In this document: positions 37,066 to 51,194 of the stretch, in pieces
Position numbering within the stretch: the first letter of the stretch is position 1
Layout of the letters: each line of letters starts with the position of its first letter
Source: Bolinopsis microptera
Taxonomy: Eukaryota; Ctenophora; Tentaculata; Lobata; Bolinopsidae
NCBI RefSeq assembly: GCF_026151205.1
Contig: NC_087074.1
Coordinates: 1,240,001-1,304,000, forward strand
Reading direction: 5' to 3'
Length of the DNA: 64,000 nt
Made by a program: the position numbers and the translations under genes
Notes under the pieces: generated by a model
What the model was told of the DNA's origin: nothing
Seen by the model: only the letters and a program-made list of their open reading frames with translations
Databases searched by the model: none

Positions 37066-40000
37066 ATGAAATGTTTGCATTGTAAAATACCTTAGATTGA
37101 CGATATATTTTGATCGAAAAGTAAATTTTTACAAAGCTGGCTTTGGATTTATGGTATGATTATAATTTATTTTTTATAAAAAATCCACGGTTATTTTTAA
37201 TTTATTTCTTTTGTCGTAAAATCATAAAAAATTTAATCATGTTTAAGATATGCGCGCTTTGGCTCGGGCCAGTTTATTGACTATATAAATGATATTGAAT
37301 TTTTAAATGTAATGTGATATATTTTAATTTAAAATTTCAAAAACGGAGGCTTATATATATTAGTATATTATTGATTGAAAATAAAGGATAATATTTTTAA
37401 ATCTTGTTTCACTAAATTTGTTTCACTATAATGAACATATTGACAAGGGTGCAGAGTTGAGTCTGTACGGAACCTATTGTTTCAGATCCTCGTTTAACTA
37501 AAAACAAACAATAATTAGCAATTACCTAAAATAGATATTCAATTATACCTGGACAGGTTTTTGGCAGTTCCAATTAATTTTACTGATTATTCTGATTTTT
37601 GCTACAAAACGTTTCTGCAACTGATAGATACAATGATTGTCACAAATGTCCTTATATAAAAAACAACACATTCAATAAAAAAAAAAAAAAAATTCAAAAA
37701 TCAATATATTTTTCCTATATCAATATTGGGAGAAACATTAGAAAATCAACATTGGCCTTGTGGCTCCAAATTCAATCTAAAACCTATTTATCAACAAAGT
37801 CTTTACTCGCACCTCTGTTCCCAAATGGCTTAATAACATGATTGATGGGTTGTTAAATTACGAGATTGATATTTTATAGATTAATAACTTATGATCCATG
37901 ACTTTTTTTTGGAATTTACAGTTAAAATATAAAAATTTTTAAGTCAAAAAGGGGGACTTGCCATATCACACAAGTTGAATTCTTGTAACAGTGACAGTAA
38001 GGGTGAGGTCCATTCATTAACTAAGTTAAATTGATAAATAGTCAATAGCTTTATTATAACGTGCGTACTAAATTCATCTACAGTCGATTCTTCAGATTGT
38101 TCTACAGGGCCCCCGACAAGTTATAAACAAACTTCAATCGATGATATTTTCGGACGCTGATTCGAAATCTCCCCATGACATAGGGTTTAAAATGTCCCTG
38201 ACGAGTTATAGGCGTATAAACTGTCTCGATCACGTGTATGACGTATAAGGTAGTTAGTCTAATTTCTCGTTAGGGTTTGGTGTTTTCAGCATATGCTTTA
38301 TGTTAGGATTGGTTAGGGTTCAGGGTTGGGATAAGATAAGAGGGTTAAGGTTTCGAATAGGGTCGTTCGGACCAAGCTAGAGAACGAGTTGAAAATGTCA
38401 CGCTGACAGTCGAGTGTAGAGTGATTAATTATCATCCATCTTTTAACGATTTATGTTATTACGATGTACTATACGATTCTGATTTTGTCTCTATTTTAAA
38501 ATTTGAGACTTATTTTTAATGCAGAAACAACAAAGGTGTAAAGTGGGTTTTTCTTGATTATACGATTAACAGTGTTGTCTTTAAAATACTTTGGCGCGGC
38601 CAGTCGGTGGATCGGATCGCGATAATTAGATTTGGCAATAAACATGTTATAAATTGGCATTCACAAAAAAATTTTTTAATTTTGTAAATTAAGTTCTTAA
38701 AAATTGTACAATTTTTAAGAACTAATAAAGACTTGAATCCTGTCTAAAGAGAATGGTGCGCGTTTAATTTTTAAATAAACTATCTTAGGACTATTCGCTG
38801 TAATGAGCGCCGCGCAAAGCTGGTTTTAAAAATTGTTGTTTACACTTAAGTCAATTTTTTTTCATATTAAATTGAAACTGATGCAATAAAAACAAATAAT
38901 ATATTTAGCCAATACCAATACCGAGCGCAACGCTATTTTTATTTAAGATTTTCAGCTTCTTGTGATGGGAGGGCAAAATAAAAAAATAGCAGTTAGGTAA
39001 ATACTAAAATAACAATCTATCAATTGATATGGTAATGAATGTTAAAATATAACGACGCTCGCGCTTGCACTTTAATTAAAATCATTATTCAAATGTTCTA
39101 GCAGTCTGCTGGTTTAGAATTGCTAGTCAATTTAACATTTGGCATGATTTTACTTGTGATTGATAAACAATTTTAAATGTGGTTCCTGGATTAGGAAAAC
39201 AAATTAGGAAAACAAATTTAAATTTTTGGTATTTATTAGATACAATCAAAAACATATCCTATCATAAAAATAAAGCCCGCGCGTTGGTTGACTGCATCCT
39301 GTATAAAGGTGGAATAATTTAAGTTTGAAGGTGCAATGACGAATTTACTAAAACCATATCGCGGCGATCACTTTCTCGTGGACACTGTGAGGCCAAAATT
39401 AATTTAAAGTTTCTAGAAATCAATACATACACTACGAGTTACTCATGCTTTTGGATTATAAGAGTGCGGATTGTCAGGTATTCATTCATTCATACTTATC
39501 GGTTTAACAGCTGTAAATTTGAACTCACTATTGTTTAACTACGAAAGCAGAAGTAGATAGTAAAAGTAAAGTAAAGTAAAATTATGACATAACATCATCA
39601 CTAATGTCTACAAAAGTATCATCACCACTACATGAAAAAATAAATATTTCTTATCAAATTTAAAGTGTTATAATTTTATCAAATATTAATTCATGAATAT
39701 AAAAACCACATTACAAAATTTAATTTATTCATATTCCAGTGGGGTAAAGATTTATAAAAACGTTTATTTGTTGCTACATAAGGATGGGAACCACAGTAAT
39801 CAATCGTGTTTGTTTTTCATTATTACTGTTGAACTGGTTTACTTTGCAATTCTTGTTTTAAAACTTCTTTCGAAAAATTCCAAAAAATGAAAGTTCATTT
39901 ACAAGTCATTTTAAATCTTATTCTTTTTAAAACTTTCCAATTCCCAATTTTAAAAAAGAGAGATATGGACAATATACCGTCGACATTCCAAGGAACCGAG

Positions 40001-40640
40001 TGCCGCATTGACTTTTCCGGATCGTTTTTACCGAAGGCTTATCACCAGTTACTCATGCATGCATGTTATAGTCTGATAATATTTGTCTTATCTTAGAAGC
40101 ATTCTGTAAATTGAAAGTGTCGTTTTTTTTATAGAAGTGCCGCCATCCTCCGCCATTTTATCTTTGTGTGCCAAGTTCGTTTATAAAAATATAATCATAT
40201 AATAAGATTGATCCAATGTCTAAGTATGACGGTATATCATGGCTCATCGTTATTAAAAATCCGAAGGAATGATTGATCAAGTAATGTTCTTTCAACACAA
40301 ACTAAACAACTAAAATTGCTGCCTCACAGTGGTGACGCAATTGTAGGGGCAGGCAGTGGTTCAGATAAACTCTCACCCGACGGATGGCGTCTAGGAATTT
40401 ATCAAAATTAAGTTGGCAATTTGCGCCATAAGGGACAATGTGATTTATTTATAATATTGTGTGTGGTTTGTAGAAATTCGTGTCATCTTCAGTATAGCTT
40501 AAATGGCGAGCATGCATCATCCCATCGGCCGGGACGAAAATTACGAGTCAATCACAGAAAGTTAAACCAAAGATAAAATTAACTGGTTCTCTTTTGATTG
40601 GAGATGCTTCATTAGTATAATATCCAATAATCATAAATAT
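37066..40640. other. Non-coding; one perfect 32-bp palindrome
   Basis: AT-rich with scattered GC-rich words. A perfect 32-bp palindrome lies at 38692-38723 (half-site 'agttcttaaaaattgt'). 38270-38350 contains several degenerate TTAGGG/TTGGG words. No gene seen. Confidence 0.5.
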
Positions 40641-42640
40641 TTTCACGATGGAAACAAGTGATAGAAAGAAACCAGCATGAGCATTTTTACAAGCTTCTTC
40701 CTGACATCTCGATTCATCGAACAGTTATGAGGACTCTTCGAGGAAGAGAGAAGATCAGTTTTGTTCTAAAGAAAGCATCAGACATGAGCACATTAGTTAT
40801 TGTGGCCATTTTATGGCTGCCACCCGCTTAATGACCTTTGATGCAGTTTGGTCTGAGCCTCCTGTAATTCAAGGAGACAAGAGGTTTTCAAGTATCTTTC
40901 TCAGTTGTTTCAAGACTTTGTATCTTGATAAATGGGGCTATTCCACCGTGACGGACACCACGATTATGCCATTTTTTAAGTTCAAACGAATGTTGTGTTT
41001 TTTCAGGATGTTGCTTCTTTTCAGCTTATATTCGTATTTTATTATGCCACTTTTAACCTTTCTATAGGTTGTTGTGAAAATTTCAGACCCCTACCGTTAT
41101 TACTTCTGTGGTAGCACCCCCTATGACGGAGCGACTTAAATATGGATCACTTTTTTTTGGTGGTGTCATACTCTCGAAGGTACCCCATATCTATCTCAAA
41201 ACGTGATCTATTATCTCTAATTTGACATGAGTGATAGAAAAAAGGTTTTAGGGATTTCTGAGATCAGTTTTTTGGAGATGCTCTGTTTTGTTTTGCGTGG
41301 GCCATATTTCTATTGTGACGGACGTGGCTGTGACGACACACGTTTTTTTGCAATTTTTCCAAATTTTCTATTTGACACTTTTATCTTGTTCTGTGACCTC
41401 ATTCTATGTTTATTGCAATTTTTTTGGCCGCTAGTACTTCCACGAGGTATGCAATAGCCAAAATCGTCCATTTTGGGCATTACCGCGAGGTTATCAATTA
41501 GGCGGGCAGCAATTATTTCTCTACTTGTACAAATTTATAACTTGGTTAAACATTCATCTCTGTTCAACACATCACACTGTTGAGACCATATCAAAAGTTA
41601 GTGTTTAAAATGTGGAAGTTATTGAATTTTACTCAAAAATAGCGAAAAATAGGGTAATGTCCATTTTTTTTTGTGCCCTATTACCCCTGAAAAAGGTTAA
41701 GGCAAAGAAAATGGCAAAATCAGTAAATTAATTATTGAATTGCATTGAAGTTATTTAGAGTCTAGTCAACGTAGTTAACCTTATTGACTTCAATTTGTCT
41801 TGGTTTTAGTCAAAATTATGAAATATGGATATAATGGCTATTAAGTGAGCCTTTTTCATTATCGCCATATATGGGATATACAAAATATACATAACTCAGT
41901 TATTTTTCTGTCCAATTTCGATTTGCACATCGTTTTGTTAAGAACACGGTCTCGCTTGAACACAAATGCATTATTTAAAAGTCTGTTTTAAAAGATTTTT
42001 TGGAGCAATTTTCAAAAAAATGTGACGGACGCGAAAAGTTGGGAACCCTTCAAAAATTTTTTCTTAAAGATACAAGCACTGATAATTTTCTACGGTCTCT
42101 CCCACCCATTATTACCTTACCTTCAGAAGTGGATAGGTTACAGTGGTTTTTGAATATAAATAGCACTATGTGGCTCTGAAAAACTATTTTTTGCTTTATT
42201 TTGTGACGGACGCGACACAATCTTTGTGGAAAGTTTTAGAAATTGAAAAATTTTTTTGAGAGTAACGGTTTGAATCTTGCATGGCTCTCATTTTTATGCC
42301 TATGCTTAAGTGTATGGAAGTTTCTAGAGAAATATTCATGCATACCATAACTGTGGCCCTTGGAAAATTTGTAATTGATTTTTTTTCATTTTCCGAGTAG
42401 TGTACCTTTGAAATGAGATAAAACAAAAGTTTAATGCAATATGAAACAAAAAAAAACTTTTGTGTCCTGTAAGGTTAGAGTATAGAATGAAATATTTTAA
42501 CCAAAATTAGGTGCCTTTCTTAATTTTTCATTTTTACTCCAAGTGGAACCTTACAGTGGAATTGCCAAAGGTCTCTTTTAGATGCCTTTTCGTTTCCTAG
42601 CATATAGTGCTGGAGAAGTCGGACAGAAACTTTTGTTGCT
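40641..42640. other. Unidentified repeat-like region with GTGACGGA motif
   Basis: The word 'gtgacgga' occurs at about 40949, 41317, 42022 and 42203, with a variant 'atgacgga' at about 41123. All are on the plus strand, and two extend to 'tgtgacggacgcga'. In one frame this reads C-D-G-R. Frames of 84 and 76 codons (40813-41067, 41227-41457) lie here but have no recognised domain. It may be a decayed transposon. Confidence 0.35.
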
Positions 42641-44350
42641 GCATAGGCTGATACTATTGCTCAAGAAATTGTTATCAAATGCTGACTGTAGTCAAGGCTC
42701 GGGACTTAGAGCAAGAAAGGACAAGATGTCAGCCACAGCCTGGATGTGATATCAGAACGTCAGCAAGAACTGATAGTCACAAAGATTTCAGGAGAGAGAT
42801 GATAAAGTCATTATTGTAGATTTTAAGAGTCTGGCGATAGGGGTGTCCTTGCTCCGTTCCCTTTGCCAATATCAATTTTAGGCGACAAAGAGTTTGGAAT
42901 TTTTAATATGGGCTCAATATAGAGTTTTTGTACATTATCACTTAGGAGTTGAGAAGTTACAGGTTTTTCCAAGGCATGTAATTTTGTGCAGAAGGAGTGG
43001 TCCCTACCTTACAGTGTCAAAGGCATCCTATCTTACGATCTACAAAGCATGCATAATGGAATGGCTTTTTGTGTGTGCTTTTTGTTAACACTTCATCCAG
43101 ATCGGAATTGAGTCAGCCACACCCAGCTCTTCTTGTAGTGCAGGTAACTGGTGTCTTGCACCTCTGACACAATAGGTGATGGTTGTACGGAGAATCATCG
43201 AATGCTGTTGCAGTAAGAAAGGCCTCACCCACTGTCACCACCAAATGGTTCTTTTGGATATTCGCCAGAGAGTGGTGAGCTGCCGTGAATGTAGTCATTA
43301 TTGGCTGTCCAGATTGTTACTCGTGTTGTGCCCGTATAAGAAGTTGTTTTTGTCTAGGAGCAGCCCACTGTTTTTGATCTTTGTGATCACACATAGTATC
43401 TTGGTCTCCTTGTTGTTTTGAACAGTTCTGCATTGCAGATTTGTTTCGATTGCTGGTCAACCTAGATCTATTTTTTGTAGCTCATTATGTTTGCCTGAGT
43501 GTAATAGGCACCAGTTCTTGAAATGATGCTGCGTTTGGTCCTATCTTTTGGTTCGTGTGACTTATTTTCTTTCCAAATAGGAAGTACTTTTTCGGGTATT
43601 GTTAAGACATGAAAGCTTGGTATCTGCTTGCGTCAACTTGGTAGAGTGTAGCTGAGTGGTTGTCACCTTTGTGAGTACTTTGCACATGGAATTTTAACCG
43701 AAAGTGTTCGAGTTGCACATCAGTGGTGTGGGGAGGTGGTGAGCATGTTCGGTTAATCCCTTGGTGGATTTCAGGAATGATCCAGATATTTTCTAGAATG
43801 ATTTTATTCCGAAGCTTTTAAATTGTTAGGACAATTGTGAAGCCAAAATAGGTGATGCGTTTTGAACGTTTAGTTAGGACCATTGTTTTAAGAGGAGATG
43901 AGGCTGTAAAGTTTAGACCGTAGTTGCTGGTTAGTTGATTTTGTTATTAATCCCACTTTCTTTTGCTCTTCTTTTAAGTTTTGAGACGCAATTGTTTCTT
44001 GAAAAATTGAGGTCTGCATCTACTTTTACCCCAAGGACTTTGTGCTTTGGTCGTTGTTGATGCTTTTCCCATTAATACATAATTTCTGCAGGTTTCTGTT
44101 CATTTCAGTTATAAGCTGCAGTTTCATGTTATGGCTCCGTAATATTCGTATCACATTCACTACTTGCTTGTTCTTGATGCACACTTGCTGAGGTGGTCAC
44201 AATCCATCTGCATTTTTCATGCTTCCTGAGATGTTTCGAATGGAAATCATAAAGGTACCGTCATCAGCAAAATTTGTAGCAGCTTGTTCTTTTTACTTTT
44301 CGGGGGTGGTGTGTGTCATGTCTGCTATGTATAGGATGATGAGGAGAGGT
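42641..44350 (-). mobile_element. Two decayed LINE reverse-transcriptase remnants
   Basis: Minus strand. 44350-44107 is the counterpart of the reverse-transcriptase piece at 1-250, here with frameshifts. It continues to about 43980 as KSLGVKVDADLNFSRN and SKLKRRAKESG, typical of the region after the FADD motif. Further down, around 43060-42790, a second fragment shows AFDTV, GPLLLHKITCLG and an LKIYNNDF-like block. These are earlier reverse-transcriptase motifs, so it cannot be the same copy in order and I infer a second element. Both are inactive as read here; some breaks may be sequencing noise. Confidence 0.6.
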
Positions 44351-47300
44351 GTAGAATTTAGTACAAAAAATGTTTGACCGAGGCTCATTTTTGATCATAC
44401 GATATTCTAAAAATAGACACATTTTATCATACATATTATAAAATACGATATTCTAAATTAATTTAAAAATAAACAATTAGTTAAGATGGTACAAGCACAT
44501 TTAAATAAATTTTTTAATTCCAATTTTTATCACAAAATTCGAAGATGCTACAAATTCGATGCCAATTTTATGGGCCCTTATTTCGTTACTATAATGTATA
44601 CGTGCATGATACGAAACTGGTTACTTGTAAAGCTGCACTGGAAAGAGAGCGTAATTAATTTTAATAATTGGCTTAATCTTTGAGGATTTTCGTGATTTTT
44701 TTTGCTATCAGGACTTTAAATCAGTATAGATATACATTCATTTAAATCAAGGGTGCAATTGGCAGAGCACAATCAAATTTTTAAGGGTTGCAATTGGCCA
44801 GAGCACAATTCATTGCTACCAATTATAAATTTTTTCGTGATTTTGGTTAGTTCTTTGTGTACCATATTTTCTAATACTTTCAAATGAATTTCAAAAAATT
44901 TAATTTTTTTTAAGACATCCTTTTTTGTTTTTGCACTTAAGGGATCATTTTAATTCAGTTCTTCCTGCATGCCTCCCCATATTTGACGTCAATCACGTAT
45001 TTCGATACCGTTGATTCTGATGCAGTGTGAAACTTGTTAGTTCCACCCCATCTGTATTGTTAACTCTTAATCACATATGATGAGCTAGGATCAGCTTGAG
45101 GTCTTCACTTGCCCCCAATAAGTGCGACTAAAGCAGTAATTATAATCCAAAATAAGGGTGAATGGGAGACTCCATGTGTAAATGGAACTTTATATAAGAT
45201 TTATGAGGGAACCCTTAAAGATCGGTTTCATTGATCGATTTCTAGGCAGGGCTTCGCCTCATTTAAACCTCAATCACGGGATTCCAGATCATTGGCTGAG
45301 TCGACCAAAGGAGATTGCTCAAAAGTCTCTATTTGCGTCCTTTAGGATTTATGGCAGAAGACGGTTCTCGTGACTTGCAACCTTCCTATTAGGGCCCGTC
45401 TAGCTGATCAATGGGCCATCGGACTGCAACCCTTCCTATTCGGAATCCCTTCTAGCGATCACGGGGCACTCGAGTTCATGCAAACCTTCCTTATACGGTC
45501 CTTACTAGCGAATCTTGGGCCACTCGAGACTGAATACCTTCTTTTACGGGTCCCTTCTAGCGAATCACTGGCCACTCGAAGTCTGCAAACTTCCTATTTC
45601 GGGTCCATTCTGCGATCACTGGCCCACTCGAGACTGCAACCATCCTATTACGGGCCCCTTCCTAGCGATCACTGGCCACCCCATTACACATGTATTCTAA
45701 ACTTTTAATCAAATTCTTCATGGGCCATCCATGGGCATTGCTTTTAAGTTTTGATGAAAATAAACATTAGCATGTGTTATAGTTCTCTATATTAGCTAGT
45801 ACAGCTTGAAACCTGGACTCAGCCCTGATGCCTATTTGTGTGTTCGCTAACTGCAGTTAAGAAGTATGGGAAACTTTAATTTTAGACACAAGCTGTTTTT
45901 GTTTTGCTTAAAAAATTTTGTTTTACCTTAAATGGGACCCGGCCCCATCACTTATGCAGATTCAGAACATCGTGTGAACTAGTCGTGTGTGGGACACCTT
46001 AAATAATACCATGATTATTTAAGCTTAACAATAGCACTAAAGCTCCTCATTTGAACTTTTGATGCACAATCAATGTTATATCTCCATATGTCAATAAGAA
46101 TCTAGGATTCTTGAAAGCCTTTTCATACGAAGGAGGGACATAGAAATAGACTGTCATGAGCTGTCTAATGCCATGCTGTACATGCTTGCAATTCAAAGGC
46201 CAACAAGTAGTGGAGAATTTATTTCTACTTATTTGAATCGTGAGTTCCCTTATCTCTCTGCTTTCCTTCCACTGCTGTATTGTGGGGCTTAACAAGTATT
46301 ACATCCATGCCAAGGAAAATTAGGAAGCAGTATGAGACCAAAGACTGCCAACATATTGCCATTATGATTTGTTATTTCATTCAGCTTGATTGTGTGAATA
46401 CCTGAGGGATGAAGGAGGACTAATTGAATGTAGTGTTAATATACAACTATTAAATTATTACTGAATATTGTCATTATTCAAGTTACAGATTTAGCATTAT
46501 TAGGACTTGACCCTTAATGGTAGAAACTTTATAAAAGTTACTTAACATAAGATATAGCGGTATTTTTACCTTTATTAAGATGTGACACATTATATGCTTT
46601 AAAATAATATGTCAACTGAATTTTTTTGTTGTATCTGTCTGAGTACTTCAAAGTTTTTCTCTATATTTCAATGACTTATTAAGTTATTCAGTTTGCTTTC
46701 TGTAGTTCCTTTTTCTTGCCCTCACAATTAATCCTATCCAAGGATTGAGGGTCAAAACAAGTTTACATCCAAAAATTGTTAGACCTTGGTACAAATTTAT
46801 GTTTTCGGAATAATTTGGGTTTACAACAGGACCTCCAGAAATCTTTGTTTGATTGATAAAATTAAGCTATCGTTTAATTGGATCAGCTGTTCAGTTGATC
46901 TTTTTCAAGATTACTTGATAAGGATTTCAAAACAGTGAGATAATAAATTGTTAACGTTTGTGCTTTTTACATAATCTAACAATGTTGGATCTGCATATTT
47001 TTAGTGCTAACATCATTCTTACATGTTCATTGAATAATTACCTGCCAAAAAATAATTGTGCCACTTATATCACGATGGCTGAATGAGCATATAATATACA
47101 CAGTCTGTTTAAGAGAGGTATGGTAATTAAGGGTTTATAAAACATTGCACATGGACATTTGAAGTTTGATACAGCCCTCTGATAGCCAGATAAAAAAGGC
47201 TGCTTTCATGGTTTATCCTTTCTTACAGTAACTTACAACTGCTTGATTTTCGCTGTTGATTGTGCACATCAGGTACCAGTTACATGATATCTTACAATAT

Positions 47301-50300
47301 CTGCAAATCCAATTCACTTATAACACACTTTTGGTTTGACCAATCCGTTATTTAATCAGGATAGGATTCTCATAAGTAAAGGCATTAAGAATAAGCATCA
47401 TATGAGGTGAATGAGCGTTGTTTATGATTGTTACATATGAATAATATATTAACAAGCAAAGGTTTTATAAAAACAAAGAGCTAATTGTATTTATAGTAAT
47501 TTCGATGGATTCAATTCAATCAATAAAATACACCTATCATCCATACATTGTTTTTTCACCTGGTTTGACTGAAACAGGTTGTACATTTTCTTTGATTTAA
47601 TATAAAAAATATTTTATCATTTCAAGATTTTTATTCCAGAGGGGACTAGCATATTAATGTTGAAAACTTAGGATCTACTTCACCTTTTTATTTAGGAAGG
47701 AACCTTTACTGTGAACGTGAGTATGAATGACTTAACTTTTATGGATTAACTTGTAGATTTGTTTTGATTTGCTTTGTTTTACATTTTGATAAAAACATTT
47801 TTTGCTGTTGTTTCCAATTTGAATCAATCCTCAGTGATTTGAATGGATTATATTGACCATTGGTAAATTCATCATCTTAAATCAAAATTAACTAGTATTT
47901 GCTATTGTTGCATATTTTTTCGAAGGGAAGCAAAAAGTAAGGAAATTAAAATTTGTATTAATTTAACAGCTACATCTAATATATTTCAGAATTTCCATTT
48001 GAAAGTAACACTGAAATCCGAGTTCCGAAAATATGTTAACCAAACATGAGGCCAAGGTGTATTCTTTCTGAGATAAGATAATCAGCCTTCTCTATACCTG
48101 TGTTCCGAGTTTCCTTTATATAATAAGTCATTTGCAACATTGCTTTTTCTGTTGTGCAGTTACTTGTATATAACCGCTGGTCAAAGCGATACTCCTGTGC
48201 AAGTAAGAAAGGTATCCATACAAGACTTTTGTTGATCATCTTCCATGAGCATCACCTGATATAAAACTATAACTTCTCCCCCAGTATATTATATGTATAC
48301 TTAAATGTATGGTTTAAAATTTTCATTCTCTCTAGGGAATAGCATCTGTCCATGGCATATGGTATACCAGCCGATTATTATCTCCATCATATCGCTCTGA
48401 ACTGTCAACACCTGACACCTGATACCTCTCTCAGATTAGAAGAGAACTCTAGTTACTGGCCTGTGAATTATTCCAGATTGTGTTGAATTGAGGGAAACAC
48501 GCTGCTTGGTTGGGAGCATGGAATGGATGTGATACAAATTGTAAATTAGAAAGTCGTGGGGAGTCTCGGGCTGTCATGTCTTGTTAATTAGGGCAAACTG
48601 GCAAATTGTGTCTTCACCCCAGCTTTATGTGACATATACTGTACCCATTTGACAGTGCATCCTGACCCAATGTTACTGATAATATATATCGCAATATTAT
48701 ATATTGTTTTAACAGCTCATCTGTATTTCGGAATAGTTTTCTGCTGAGTGGATATATCATTTGAGCTCTATCAAACAGACATTAGTGTCAGCATGTACAG
48801 ATCAAAATATTGAGCGGTCTCGTTGCACTATTTCTTACATCCAGCTTGTGGTCATTACATAAACACGTGCAAGGTTGTAATAGGCACGCATTATGAAATG
48901 TACAATTAGAGCGTGGTATTCAGCAGGCTGAGCCTAAACCTGGTTACTGGTTACCTGGTTACCTGGTTAACTGGTTTCTGGTTTCCTGGGATAACCTGGT
49001 TACCTGGTTACCTGGTTTCCTGGTTTCCTGGTTACCTGGTTACCTGCGTTACCTGTTTCCTGGTTGACCTGGTTAATCCTGGTTACCTGGTTACCTGGTT
49101 ACGGGTTACGGTTACTGGTTTCCGGTTACCTCGGTTTCCTGTTTCCTGGTTTCTGGTTACCTGGTTACTGGTCTCCTGGTCCTGGTTACATGGTTACCTG
49201 GTACCTGGTTTCCTGGTGACTGTTTCTGGTTACCTGGTTCCCTGTTTCCTGTTCCTGGTAACAGGTTACCGGGTAACCTGGTTACTGGTTACTGGTTACC
49301 TGGTTACCTGGTGACCTGGGTTACCTGTTTTCCTGGTTCTGGTTACCGGTTACATGTTACCTGGTTACCTGGTTACCTTGGTTACCTGGTTACCTGTTTT
49401 CTGGGTTTTCCTGAGGTTACTGTTACCTGGTTACCTGGTTACCTGGTTACTGGTAATGTACAGTTTAAGCGTTGGTATTAAGCAGGCAAGAGCCTAATCC
49501 TGGTTACCTGGTTACCGGTTACCTGGTTCTGGTTACCTGGTTTCTGGTTTCCTGGTTACCGGTTACCTGGTTTCCTGGTTACCCGGTTACCTGGTTACCT
49601 GGGTTACCTGGTTACCTGGTTACCTGGTTACCCTGTTTTCCGTTTCCTGGGTTACTGGTTACCCTGAGTTACCTGGTTTCCATGGTTATATGGTTACTGG
49701 TTACCTGGTTACCTGGTTACCTGGTTACTGGTTACCTGGTTTCCTGGTTACCCTGGTTACCTGGTTACCTGGTTACCATGGTTAACTGGTTTCCTAGGTT
49801 TCCTGGATACCTGGTTACCTCGTTTCCTGGTTACCTGGTTACTGTTTTTCCTGGTTACCGGTTACCTGGTTCCTGGTTCACTGGTTACCTGGTATGTACA
49901 GTTAGAGGTGGTATTCAGCAGGCAGAGCCTAAGCTCTTAAAACTTTGTGACTTCTCTAGCTCTCGGTATTGGATCAAAAATAACTCTCTCCCTCTATATT
50001 GCGTATGTGGTGAGAGAGCCAAATCCCACCTTGGATTTTGCGGTATGTTTGTATGATTAGGACGCTGTCTGCACTTGCAACCAACCAATATATACAATAC
50101 TACTTGTGTTTCCGTGGTTCAGCTTCATGACTTTGTGACAAGAGACCAAATCTATATATAGCATACAGTTAACTTTAGTGCAAAGGCATAGCAGCTTCAT
50201 ATTTTCTATCGCTCATATACTTAGAAGCTGCTCTTCTTGTTTTTATCATGAAGTATGTTAGGTATGGCCACGGTGTCCACACGTTCACCGACTTCTCTAA

Positions 50301-50541
50301 TCTTAACTTTATATGTATTTTCTGTGCTGGGTGGTTATCCTCACACTGCCTTGTATAAACGATAGAGATAGGTTGTGCCTTGCATGGAAGTGAAATCAAG
50401 ATGTATCTCTGCCTTAAAAATCCGGCAGTTGCTAATTCACTCTCAGATCTCTCCGCAATGATCAAGTTCGAACTGTTCTCAAGTATGCAAGCCTTATAGT
50501 TAATTCCTCTCACCTATGCTCATGCTGTTCATTTTTGTATC
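44107..50541. repeat. 6.4 kb direct duplication, copy B (indel-rich)
   Basis: Same order and orientation as 1-6415. Differences from copy A are mostly single-base or few-base insertions and deletions every 10-20 bp, even inside the otherwise uniform tandem repeats. This breaks the reverse-transcriptase frame and the 8-bp period. Total length is nearly unchanged (6435 against 6415 bp). Confidence 0.9.
48938..49895. repeat. GGTTACCT minisatellite arrays, copy B
   Basis: Two arrays (about 48938-49455 and 49498-49893) separated and flanked by the same 43-bp spacer as in copy A. Units are heavily disturbed by one-base losses and gains, so the 133- and 194-codon frames here are artefacts. Confidence 0.9.
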
Positions 50542-51000
50542 ATTAAGTTTGCTGTTTGTAGCCTGGAATCTAATAACTAAAGTCAAGGTCTACAGTCAGT
50601 AAGCGTACCAAGGGCTGGCTGCAGGAGTTTGCACATACCACTGCGTAAGTTTCACTGTGTCAGCCCTGTTCTGCAGCTGGAAGTTGACAGGGCCGGAAGG
50701 TGTACAAGCAGTTGAACACAGCTAGTTTGACACAATGCGCGTACACCACCAGACATGCAGTTGAACACAGCCAGTTTGCACAATGCGCGTACCCACCAGA
50801 CACACCTCACGGTCTAGCACTGCTATATAATTTTAGGAGAGTACTTAACAACTTTATTTCTGTTGCCGGTCTGCTCTGGCGGCTGGCATTGGAGGCAGGG
50901 TCGCACATGGTCCGGTATACTCCTCTACCGCGCCTCACATGACCTTCAGCCTGCGTCACGTGATTCATTCTGACCTGATAATTGGCACGCTGCCAGTCAC
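50542..51000. other. Non-coding; 52-bp tandem duplication
   Basis: About 50703-50806 is a two-copy repeat ('agttgaacacagctagtttg' and 'agttgaacacagccagtttg'), the copies differing by a few substitutions and indels. GC content rises toward 51000. Confidence 0.6.
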
Positions 51001-51194
51001 ATGGGAGGGTAGGCGCGCGCGCTGATTGGCGGCTACAGCAGTGGTGCTGACAGTTGCTCAGTTACTTTACTGACACTCACACGGCTTGGATTACCAACAG
51101 TTCTCTCTCTCTCTCTCTCTCTCTAGAAGACAGCTATACTACCACTCTCCCCCTGTTTTGCGTACAATGCCTCATAATTCTGTATACGTACTCA
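50930..51194 (+). promoter_or_regulatory. Candidate promoter and first exon
   Basis: A GC/CpG-rich island contains 'ggcgcgcgcgctgattggcggc' with a reversed CCAAT box (ATTGG). It is followed by a CT run (51101-51124) and an ATG at 51167 whose frame meets a consensus donor, CTCA|GTAAGT, at 51195. This gives a 28-nt coding start ending in phase 1. It is the only promoter-like island upstream of the exons at 52412 and 54152. Function is inferred from composition and splice consensus only. Confidence 0.35.

Noticed and set aside
38270-38350. Interstitial telomere array
   Set aside because: Only scattered degenerate TTAGGG-like words, no tandem register.
48913-50056. Reading frames of 133 and 194 codons
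   Set aside because: Same minisatellite in the indel-rich copy; sequence is not maintained between copies.
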